Shown here piece by piece: positions 1-6,391 of a stretch of DNA of 14,391 nucleotides. Origin of the DNA: Thioalkalivibrio sp. (GTDB lineage Bacteria; Pseudomonadota; Gammaproteobacteria; Ectothiorhodospirales; Ectothiorhodospiraceae); assembly GCA_003563455.1 (NCBI GenBank), contig PWRV01000032.1, positions 1-14,391 on the forward strand. Reading direction: 5' to 3'. Positions within the stretch are counted from its first letter, which is position 1. Each line of letters starts with the position of its first letter. Under the pieces are notes generated by a model. It saw nothing but the letters and a program-made list of their open reading frames with translations. It searched no databases and was not told where the DNA came from. The position numbers and the translations under genes are program-made.

Positions 1-74
1 ATCTTCCGCACCCATGGACACTTGGCATGCGGGTTGCTGAAGCCCTCTCGTGTTTCACAACCGGAGAGTCCGAC

Positions 75-1196
75 ATGTCCGTCGACAGACGCAGTTTTCT
101 CAAGATGGGGGGCGGCGCGGCCGCAATCGCCGCCGGAACGGTGGGCGCACCCGCCATCGTCAAGGCGCGGGAGACCTTCAACTGGCGAATGACCACCACC
201 TGGCCCGCGGGTCTCCCCTTCTATCAGGTCGGTCCGGGCAGTGCGACCGATTTTGCCGATCGGGTCGAGGAGATGTCGGATGGCCGCATAAGCATCCGCG
301 TCTATTCGGCCGGCGAACTGGTGCCTGCATTCGACGGCTTCGAGGCCGCCTCGCAGGGACGACAGGTACAGCTGAACCATGGCTGCGCGTACTACTGGTC
401 GGGGTTTTCCTTCGCCGCGCAGTATTTCACCACCGTCCCTTTCGGCATGACGTTCCAGGGCCACAATGCGTGGCTGCAGGATGGGGGCGGCTACGATCTG
501 TATCAGGAAGTCTACGAACCCTTCGACCTGGTTCCCCTGGTGGTGGGTTGCACCGGCGTCCAGCCCATGGGCTGGTTCCGTGAACCCATTGAGTCACTTG
601 CAGACTTCAACAACCTGAACATCCGGATGCCGGGCCTGGGCGGCGACATCTACAACGCCATTGGTGCGAACGCGCGCCTGTTGCCGGGTGGCGAAATCTT
701 CCCCGCCCTCGAGCGTGGCGCGATCGACGCCGCGGAGTGGGTCGGACCCTTCCTCGACCGGGAACTCGGTCTGCACAACGCAGCAAGCCACTACTATTCC
801 TCCGGCTGGCACGAGCCAGCCACCAGCACGGAAGTCGTCGTCAACCGGGCAGCCTGGGACTCACTGCCCAACGACCTGAAGGCGATCATGCGCAATGCGG
901 CAGCCGCCTGCAACATCACGTCACATGCTTGGCTAGAGGCGCAGAACGCCATTGCGCTGGACGATCTGGTTCAGAACCACGGAGTACAGTTCGGGCCGGT
1001 GCCGGACGACGTCATCAAGGCGCTGCTCGAGGCGACCGACGACATCCTCCACGAAAACGCGGCCGCGGACCCGCTCGTGCGGAGGGTTCACGAGAGCTAT
1101 TTCCGTTTCAAGGCCAACCACGATCGCTGGCAGCAGAATTCCGAGAGCGCCTTCCAGCAGCAGATCCGCGATCTCGGGCAGCAGATCCGTATATGA
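75..1196 (+). CDS. TRAP transporter substrate-binding protein, TakP-like (DctP superfamily), Tat-exported
   Basis: Periplasmic solute receptor that would deliver a small carboxylate to the TRAP permease encoded just downstream. The 373-residue protein starts with a twin-arginine signal (D4-RRSFLK, then an Ala/Gly-rich stretch to about residue 31). I chose ATG 75 over the in-frame ATG 27 because it places the Tat motif at the N-terminus and has a purine-rich site (GGAGAG, 63-68) before it. Features of the TakP / 'mannitol/chloroaromatic' TRAP subgroup are visible: Q163 followed by GWF, R184 in LNIRMPG, the E221-W222 pair in AEWVGP, and the W245-H246-E247-P motif. From memory of Rhodobacter sphaeroides TakP, the equivalents of Q163, R184, E221 and W222 hold a 2-oxoacid carboxylate and a cation. 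The family is confident; the ligand (2-oxoacid, lactate or the isostere oxamate) is inferred. Confidence 0.93.
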   Translation: MSVDRRSFLKMGGGAAAIAAGTVGAPAIVKARETFNWRMTTTWPAGLPFYQVGPGSATDFADRVEEMSDGRISIRVYSAGELVPAFDGFEAASQGRQVQLNHGCAYYWSGFSFAAQYFTTVPFGMTFQGHNAWLQDGGGYDLYQEVYEPFDLVPLVVGCTGVQPMGWFREPIESLADFNNLNIRMPGLGGDIYNAIGANARLLPGGEIFPALERGAIDAAEWVGPFLDRELGLHNAASHYYSSGWHEPATSTEVVVNRAAWDSLPNDLKAIMRNAAAACNITSHAWLEAQNAIALDDLVQNHGVQFGPVPDDVIKALLEATDDILHENAAADPLVRRVHESYFRFKANHDRWQQNSESAFQQQIRDLGQQIRI

Positions 1197-1269
1197 CGGC
1201 CACGACGATACACCGCTCAGCCGGGGTGAAGGACGGCCCTGGGTCGCAGTGATCGCGCTCGACGTTGAA

Positions 1270-1299
1270 CTCCCCTCTCCCGCGTGCGGGAGAGGGGAG
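1270..1299. repeat. Perfect GC-rich palindrome (REP-like hairpin) between TRAP receptor and permease genes
   Basis: Left arm CTCCCCTCTCCCGC (1270-1283) and right arm GCGGGAGAGGGGAG (1286-1299) are perfect 14-bp reverse complements separated by only GT, so RNA from either strand would form a very stable hairpin. No T-run follows, so it does not look like a classical intrinsic terminator. It sits in the 194-base gap between the binding-protein gene and dctQ, the only long gap inside the operon. The CTCTCCCGC/GCGGGAGAG core resembles dispersed intergenic palindromes common in GC-rich proteobacteria; I saw no second copy in this window. A likely role is protecting the upstream receptor mRNA or damping downstream permease expression. 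Confidence 0.8.
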
Positions 1300-1390
1300 A
1301 AGTGCGCGACCTTCACGTCAACGCGGGCACGAAAACGCGGGACGAAACTGTTGCATGTCCCGAACGCCCGAAGCCAACGAGGGCCCCTGC

Positions 1391-1936
1391 ATGTTGCGAT
1401 GGTGGCTGTGGACGGAAAGGCTGCTGGGGAGATTGACAGGTCTGTCGGCAGTAATCTCCGCAGCGAGCATGGCGCTGCTGATTGCGCTGGTGTTCGGCAA
1501 CATGGCGGGCAGGTACGTATTTGGCGTGGGCACCACCTGGCTCCAGGAACTGGAGATGTACCTGCTGGCCCTGACGGTGATGACCAGCATCGCCTATGCG
1601 ATGCGCCACGATGATCACGTGCGCATCGACATCTTCTACAGCCAACTGGGCCACACCGGACGGCTCTGGCTGGATTCTCTCACCATGCTGTTCATTGCAC
1701 TGCCGGTCGCGGTACTGGTGCTGTACTACTCCTGGCCCTACGTGCAGACCTCCTGGGTGCGCGGGGAACGTTCACCCAACGCCGGCGGCCTGCCGTGGCG
1801 CTTCCTGCCCAAGGGCATGATCCTGGTCGGCTTCGCTCTCATCTTCACGGAAGCCCTCCGCCAGGCCATGTCGGGTTTCCGCCGCCTCTTCTTCCACTAC
1901 CGGCGTCAGGGACAGTCGGTCGCCGCAGGGTCCTGA
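1391..1936 (+). CDS. TRAP transporter small permease subunit (DctQ family)
   Basis: Small integral-membrane subunit of the tripartite Na+/H+-driven carboxylate importer, pairing with the large subunit encoded next. The 181-residue product has four predicted membrane segments (about 15-38, 50-70, 93-115 and 140-158), the usual DctQ layout, and the WLQELEMYL motif (50-58) matching the family's W-x-E-E-x-x-x-Y consensus. The frame is open upstream to 1265, and ATG 1355 is an alternative start. I prefer ATG 1391 because GAGGG at 1379-1383 lies 7 bases before it and the upstream residues look non-conserved; a farther upstream start would run through the palindrome. It ends 3 bases before dctM, implying translational coupling. 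Confidence 0.9.
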   Translation: MLRWWLWTERLLGRLTGLSAVISAASMALLIALVFGNMAGRYVFGVGTTWLQELEMYLLALTVMTSIAYAMRHDDHVRIDIFYSQLGHTGRLWLDSLTMLFIALPVAVLVLYYSWPYVQTSWVRGERSPNAGGLPWRFLPKGMILVGFALIFTEALRQAMSGFRRLFFHYRRQGQSVAAGS

Positions 1937-1939
1937 ACC

Positions 1940-3265
1940 GTGCCCCTGGAATACATCGCGCTGATGATGGTCATCGGCTTCTTCGTGCTGGTGCTCACGG
2001 GCATGCCCGTGGCCTTTGCCATCGCGGCCGTCGGTTTCTTCTTCGGCTTCATCGGCTTCGATGGCTGGCTGTTCGAAATCCTGCCCGGGCGCATCTACGG
2101 GACCTTCACCAATTACACCCTGCTCGCGATACCGCTGTTCATCTTCATGGGGGTGATGCTGGACAAGACCCGGGTGGCCGAACGCATGCTCGAGGTCATC
2201 GGCTACGCGAGCGGTGCAATGCCCGGCGGCATGGCGCTGGCCGTAATCGGGGTCGGGGTCCTGCTGGGGGCTGCCACCGGGATCGTAGGGGCAGCCATCG
2301 TGACCCTGACACTGATGGCGTTGCCCACTCTGCTGCGCCGGGGCTACAGCCGCACGGTGGCCTGCGGAACCATCTGTGCCGCGGGGACGCTGGGACAGAT
2401 CATTCCACCCAGCCTGGTGCTGCTGGTACTGGCGGATACCATGAATCTTTCCGTGGGCAGTCTCTTCGCCGCGGCGCTGATGCCTGGGCTGATGCTGGCC
2501 GGCATGTATGTGCTCTACCTGCTGGCCCTCGCCTGGTTCTACAGCGCGGATGTGCCTGCGATCGATGCGGACGAGCGGGCCAGCTTGAGCCGCCGGGAGA
2601 TCGTTCGCGATCTGTTTACCGCAGTGCTGCCCCCGGCCCTGCTGGTGGTTGCCGTACTGGGAGCCATCATCGGCGGCATCGCCGCGCCGACCGAGGCGGC
2701 CTCGGTCGGCGCCGTTGGCGCGGTGCTGATCGGCATCATCATGCGGCGCCTGAGCTGGCCGGTATTCCAGGACGCCTTGCTTTCCACGGTTCGCGTCAGC
2801 GCGATGGTCTTTTTCGTGCTGATCGCCTCCCAGGTGTTCGCGCTGGCCTTCCGGGGCCTCGATGGGGAATTCCTCGTCGAGGCGATGTTCGACTGGGTGC
2901 CCGGCGGTGCCTACGGCACACTGCTGTTCATGCTTCTGATCATCTTTCTACTGGGATTCTTCCTCGAATGGATACAGATCACCTACATCGCCATCCCGCT
3001 GTTCCTGCCCTTCCTCCTCGCCTACCCGGAATTCTCACTGGTCTGGGTCGCGATACTTATCGCGATGAACCTGCAGACCTCCTTCCTCACCCCGCCCTTC
3101 GGCTGGTCGTTGATCTTCATGAAAGGTGTCGCGCCACCGGAGATCCGCACCACCGAGATCTACCGGGGCGCGGTGCCCTTCGTGATCATCCAGCTGCTGG
3201 CCGTGGCCGTGCTGATACTGTTCCCGGGGATCGCGCTCTGGCTGCCCGAGGTGATCGGATGGTGA
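1940..3265 (+). CDS. TRAP transporter large permease subunit (DctM family)
   Basis: Transport-forming subunit, an elevator-type integral-membrane protein that moves the receptor-delivered solute with a cation gradient. It has 441 residues, typical for DctM (about 425-440), and is hydrophobic throughout. Recognisable family segments include IPLFIFMG (64-71), the GAATGIVGA stretch (110-118), GQIIPPS (152-158) and the C-terminal NLQTSFLTPPFG block (377-388). Such a C-terminal block, together with a TakP-like receptor, fits the 2-oxoacid / 'mannitol-chloroaromatic' subgroup. The start is GTG at 1940, only 3 bases after the dctQ stop, with CAGGG (1926-1930) as ribosome site. The gene is separated by 4 bases from the downstream Ntn hydrolase gene, so both are very probably on one transcript. 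Confidence 0.93.
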   Translation: MPLEYIALMMVIGFFVLVLTGMPVAFAIAAVGFFFGFIGFDGWLFEILPGRIYGTFTNYTLLAIPLFIFMGVMLDKTRVAERMLEVIGYASGAMPGGMALAVIGVGVLLGAATGIVGAAIVTLTLMALPTLLRRGYSRTVACGTICAAGTLGQIIPPSLVLLVLADTMNLSVGSLFAAALMPGLMLAGMYVLYLLALAWFYSADVPAIDADERASLSRREIVRDLFTAVLPPALLVVAVLGAIIGGIAAPTEAASVGAVGAVLIGIIMRRLSWPVFQDALLSTVRVSAMVFFVLIASQVFALAFRGLDGEFLVEAMFDWVPGGAYGTLLFMLLIIFLLGFFLEWIQITYIAIPLFLPFLLAYPEFSLVWVAILIAMNLQTSFLTPPFGWSLIFMKGVAPPEIRTTEIYRGAVPFVIIQLLAVAVLILFPGIALWLPEVIGW

Positions 3266-3269
3266 CCGT

Positions 3270-4904
3270 ATGAACCGCCTGCTGGTTGAACGCGCGCCAT
3301 CCGGACCCCTGTCAGGGGCCGTGGTCGCGCCGCACCACCTGGCTGCCCGCGCGGGTGCGGAGGTGCTGGCAGAGGGTGGCAACGCGATCGAGGCGATGAT
3401 CGCGGCGGCCGCAAGCATCGCTGTGGTCTACCCCCATATGAACGGCCTCGGCGGCGACGGATTCTGGCTGTTGCAGGCGCCGCACCAACCCGCCTGGGCG
3501 ATCGAGGCCTGCGGGTATGCGGTCGCCGGTGCCGATCCCGCGTGGTACCGGGAACAGGGCCTGGACGCCATCCCGCATCGCGGCGGCCCGGCCGCCTGCA
3601 CGGTGGCGGGTACCGTGGCCGGCTGGGAGGTCGCGCACGACTGGTCTCGGCGGCACTGGGGCGGCCGCTTGCCCTTGCGCCGACTGCTGGAGACTGCTCA
3701 CGAGCAGGCGGTACGGGGGTTTGCCGTCAGCACCTCGCAGGTCCGGACCCTCGAGGACAAGGCCGATGAATTGCGGGGCCGCGTCTCCTTCGAGTCGGCC
3801 TTCTGCCCGGAAGGCCGCATCCCCGCCGCTGGAACCGTCTTCCGCCAGCCTGACCTCGGCGCGGTGCTCGAACAGTTGGGTCGCGCCGGATGCGGCGACT
3901 TCTACCGCGGCGAGATCGCCGCGACGCTCGCCGCAAGTCTGGCGGCCGAGGGAAGCCCGCTCCAGGCCGGCGATCTGGCCGGCTTCAGCGCCCGAATGGT
4001 CTCTCCCCTGGAGCTGGCCACACCCGCGGGAACCCTTCTGAACCTGCCGCCCCCGACGCAGGGGATCGCCTCGCTGCTGATCCTCGGCATCTACCAGCAG
4101 CTACTCGCAAAATCGCCCCACCCCGCCGACGGGACCGATCACGTGCACACCCTGGTCGAGGCAACCAAGGCCGCCTTTCGGGTGCGGGGCACCCTCGTGA
4201 CCGACCCGGACCACCTCCCCGAGGATCCGGCGCGATACCTCACTGCCGATGCCATCGCCCGCCTGGCCGCCCAGGTGAATCCGCTGCACGCGGCGCCCTG
4301 GCCGAGCCCACCGGGCGGCGGGGACACGGTCTGGCTCGGCGCGATGGACGCCTTCGGCAACCAGGTCAGCTTCATCCAGAGCCTCTATCACGAATTCGGG
4401 TCCGGCGTGGTCGCGCCGGGAACGGGCATCGTCTGGCAGAACCGCGGACACAGCTTCTCGCTGGATGCCCGGTCCCTCAACCCGCTGCAACCGGGTCGGC
4501 GCCCCTTCCATACCCTGAATCCGGCCGGCGCCCGGCTGCTGGATGGCCGTTCGCTGGTCTACGGCACCATGGGCGGTGAAGGCCAGCCCCAGACGCAGGC
4601 CGCCATCTTCAGCCGCGCCATCCTCCACGGCCAGGACCTTGCTCGCGCGATCGCGTCGCCGCGTTGGCTTCTCGGCCGCACCTGGGGCCACGGCACGGAC
4701 TCGTTGAAGGTCGAGGACGATCTGCCCGCCGGGGTGGTCGCCGGTCTCCGCGCGCGCGGCCACGAGATCGACATGGTACCTGCCTGCAACTCGATGATGG
4801 GACACGCCGGCCTGCTGCTGCGGGATCCCGAGGGACGGGTTCACGGCGCCTCGGACCCGCGCTGCGACGGTGCGGTGGCCGGTATCCCGGCATCAGACCA
4901 TTAA
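3270..4904 (+). CDS. Gamma-glutamyltransferase-family Ntn hydrolase, HpxW (oxamate amidohydrolase)-like
   Basis: A 544-residue self-processing N-terminal-nucleophile amidohydrolase. Expected maturation is cleavage before T353 (in GGGDTVWLGAMD), giving a large chain 1-352 and a small chain from T353, whose freed amine and hydroxyl form the active centre. Family landmarks are HHLAARAGAEVLAEGGNAIEA (22-42), GLGGDGFWL (59-67), AGTVAGWE (113-120), FGSGVVAPGTGIVWQN (376-391) and YGTMGGEGQPQTQ (431-443). There is no signal peptide, unlike periplasmic GGT. The position of the classical RETAP motif, whose Arg binds the gamma-glutamyl alpha-carboxylate, reads IEACGYA (78-84) and lacks Arg, so a gamma-glutamyl substrate is doubtful. 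IEACG plus GGDGFWL resembles HpxW-type oxamate amidohydrolases. Coupling (4-base gap) to a TRAP importer suggests that it hydrolyses the imported compound. Fold is confident; the exact substrate is inferred. Confidence 0.88.
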   Translation: MNRLLVERAPSGPLSGAVVAPHHLAARAGAEVLAEGGNAIEAMIAAAASIAVVYPHMNGLGGDGFWLLQAPHQPAWAIEACGYAVAGADPAWYREQGLDAIPHRGGPAACTVAGTVAGWEVAHDWSRRHWGGRLPLRRLLETAHEQAVRGFAVSTSQVRTLEDKADELRGRVSFESAFCPEGRIPAAGTVFRQPDLGAVLEQLGRAGCGDFYRGEIAATLAASLAAEGSPLQAGDLAGFSARMVSPLELATPAGTLLNLPPPTQGIASLLILGIYQQLLAKSPHPADGTDHVHTLVEATKAAFRVRGTLVTDPDHLPEDPARYLTADAIARLAAQVNPLHAAPWPSPPGGGDTVWLGAMDAFGNQVSFIQSLYHEFGSGVVAPGTGIVWQNRGHSFSLDARSLNPLQPGRRPFHTLNPAGARLLDGRSLVYGTMGGEGQPQTQAAIFSRAILHGQDLARAIASPRWLLGRTWGHGTDSLKVEDDLPAGVVAGLRARGHEIDMVPACNSMMGHAGLLLRDPEGRVHGASDPRCDGAVAGIPASDH

Positions 4905-4923
4905 CGACATCAGGGCCGTAAGC

Positions 4924-4929
4924 AGGAGG
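4924..4929 (+). promoter_or_regulatory. Strong ribosome binding site of the TSUP permease gene
   Basis: AGGAGG ends 7 bases before ATG 4937. It is the only near-perfect Shine-Dalgarno site in the transport operon. It fixes the start of the TSUP gene and argues against the longer overlapping frame that begins at 4870. Confidence 0.8.
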
Positions 4930-4936
4930 ACAGCGG

Positions 4937-5761
4937 ATGCCATGGAACGAGGTCCTGGTCCTCGCCGTCGGCCTGGGTCTGACGGGAGTCATCGCGGGGC
5001 TGATTGCCGGGATGCTGGGGGTTGGCGGCGGGATCGTGATCGTGCCGGTGCTTTATTGGCTGTTCGGACCACTGGGCGTCGACGAAGCGGTGCGGATGCA
5101 CGTGGCGGTGGGCACCTCGCTCGCGATCATCGTCCCCACTTCCCTGCGCTCGGCCTGGGCCCACCACGGCCACAAAGGCGTCGACACGGAGCTGCTGCGC
5201 ACCCTCCTGCCCGGCCTGCTGACGGGTGTACTGATCGGCGTCGCGCTGGGGGCGGTCGCATCCGGGCGCGTTCTCACCGGTCTGTTCGGCGGGGTCGCCA
5301 TCCTGGTCGCTGCGAACATGCTGCGCGGTGGACAGCCGCCGGCACTGACACGCAAGCCTCCCGGCGGCATGGCGCCAACGGCGATCGGCGGCTTCGTCGG
5401 CACCGTTTCAACGTTGATGGGGATCGGCGGCGGCACCCTCACGGTGCCGATTCTCAGTGCATTGCGCTACCCGATCCACCGTGCCGTCGGAACAGCCGCG
5501 GCAGTCGGGACCGTGATCTCCGTGCCCGGGGCCCTTGGCTTCGTCTGGGCGGGCGCCGGCGTGGGCGACCGACCGCCGTTCAGCCTCGGCTATGTCAACC
5601 TGCTGGGCGTTGCGCTGATCGCCCCACTCAGCGTCGCTCTCGCCCCGGCGGGCGTCCGCATGGCCATTGCGCTGAACACCCGGAGGCTGAAACAGGCCTT
5701 TGCGGTCTTCCTGCTGCTGACCGCGTCGGGGATGCTGTACAACACCCTCGTAACTGGTTGA
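4937..5761 (+). CDS. TSUP (TauE/SafE) family inner-membrane anion permease
   Basis: A 274-residue polytopic protein (about 8 membrane segments) with the internal two-fold repeat of the TauE/SafE family: GLIAGMLGVGGGIVIVPVL (21-39) and GTVSTLMGIGGGTLTVPIL (155-173). Each is followed by a His-x-AVGT segment (HVAVGTS from 55, HRAVGTA from 181). Members move sulfite, sulfonates, sulfoacetate or other small organic anions; direction and substrate cannot be read from sequence. It lies 32 bases after the Ntn hydrolase gene with a strong ribosome site, so it is probably the last gene of the operon. There it could export an anionic hydrolysis product such as oxalate (inferred) or act as a second importer. 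Start ATG 4937 is well supported. Confidence 0.92.
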   Translation: MPWNEVLVLAVGLGLTGVIAGLIAGMLGVGGGIVIVPVLYWLFGPLGVDEAVRMHVAVGTSLAIIVPTSLRSAWAHHGHKGVDTELLRTLLPGLLTGVLIGVALGAVASGRVLTGLFGGVAILVAANMLRGGQPPALTRKPPGGMAPTAIGGFVGTVSTLMGIGGGTLTVPILSALRYPIHRAVGTAAAVGTVISVPGALGFVWAGAGVGDRPPFSLGYVNLLGVALIAPLSVALAPAGVRMAIALNTRRLKQAFAVFLLLTASGMLYNTLVTG

Positions 5762-5817
5762 AGCAGGCGAGCGGCGGGTGCGCTGAAAAAGCAAGGATGG
5801 CCGTATTCAGCACTTCC

Positions 5818-6261
5818 TTAGAGGCGCGGCCCTCCCCGCCGGTGCTTGAGTCGAGACATCAGCAGCTTGCAGTCCAGCGAGGTGATCCAGTCGCGACCGA
5901 GTAGATGGCGGCTCAGGAAGCGATCGAGGTCAGCGGTGCTGTCGGTCAACGTGTGGATGTGCAGGCTCTTCATGTCGCTCATGATATAGAGGCTGATCAC
6001 CTCGGGCGTTGCGGCAAGTTCCTGCGCCGTGTCCTCGAGGCGTGCCGGCGTGACCTGGACATCGAGAAAGGCGGAGATGCGCTTTCCGAGCTTGTCCGGA
6101 TTTAGAATGACCGTGAACTGCTCGATCACGCCGTCCTCCTCCAGCTTGCGCACCACGTCACGGGCGTAGGCTCGGGAGCAGTCCAGTTCGCGGGCGATAT
6201 CGGTGTAGGACATCCGCCCGTTCTTCATGAGCAGTCGCAGGAGTCGCGTTTCGATGCTCAT
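5818..6261 (-). CDS. Lrp/AsnC-family transcriptional regulator
   Basis: A 147-residue DNA-binding regulator, the usual Lrp/AsnC length. Residues 1-50 form the N-terminal helix-turn-helix (LLRLLMKNGRMSYTDIARE, then DCSRAYARDVVRKLEEDGVI as recognition region and wing). Residues 60-135 form the alpha/beta ligand-binding and oligomerisation (RAM) domain. The frame extends upstream to 6621 without recognisable homology and across the glycosylase gene, so ATG 6261 (MSIETRLLRLL) is the supported start, with AAGG (on the minus strand) about 10 bases before it. It converges on the TSUP gene with 56 bases between stops and diverges from the glycosylase. An effector that is an amino or 2-oxo acid, and control of the neighbouring transport operon, are plausible but inferred. 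The RAM domain is less typical in sequence than the HTH. Confidence 0.88.
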   Translation of the reverse strand: MSIETRLLRLLMKNGRMSYTDIARELDCSRAYARDVVRKLEEDGVIEQFTVILNPDKLGKRISAFLDVQVTPARLEDTAQELAATPEVISLYIMSDMKSLHIHTLTDSTADLDRFLSRHLLGRDWITSLDCKLLMSRLKHRRGGPRL

Positions 6262-6314
6262 CGGTGCAACCTTGTGGGCAATGTCGAGAGGGTAACCCCG
6301 GTTCCAGCCCGGCA

Positions 6315-6344
6315 CAATGCAACGGATAGGTACCCATTGCATCG
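6315..6344. promoter_or_regulatory. Interrupted dyad, candidate operator in the Lrp/AsnC-glycosylase divergent region
   Basis: ATGCAA (6317-6322) and TTGCAT (6337-6342) are inverted around a centre at 6329.5. Inside them, G6324/C6335, G6325/C6334, T6327/A6332 and A6328/T6331 are also symmetric, so 10 of 13 positions match, plus C6315/G6344 outside. A related GCAATG occurs at 6278-6283. Lrp/AsnC proteins bind imperfect dyads, often in several phased copies, and commonly autoregulate, so this is a reasonable site for the adjacent regulator. I found no convincing sigma-70 hexamers in the 130-base interval. Confidence 0.42.
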
Positions 6345-6391
6345 CCACCGCTTGAACACCCGTTTCACGACGAAACCCGGAGGTGCGAAGA

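Noticed and set aside
27..74. In-frame ATG 27 as start of the TRAP receptor
   Set aside because: It adds 16 residues before a clean twin-arginine signal; ATG 75 has a purine-rich ribosome site and gives the normal Tat layout.
1795..3273. Long plus-strand open frame (492 codons) overlapping dctM
   Set aside because: Arg/His/Pro-rich translation with no family signature in an alternate frame of the well-supported dctM; a GC-rich shadow frame.
5762..5817. Possible terminator between the TSUP gene and the regulator gene
   Set aside because: Only a weak GCTGA/TCAGC pairing with a long loop; no stable stem with T-run visible.
4870..5904. 344-codon plus-strand frame across the hydrolase end and TSUP gene
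   Set aside because: Low-complexity Arg-rich translation; the TSUP frame has a strong ribosome site and clear family motifs.
6362..6376. Small inverted repeat GTTTC-N5-GAAAC before the glycosylase ribosome site
   Set aside because: Only 5-bp arms and no match to a LexA or other known stress operator I could name; too short to call.
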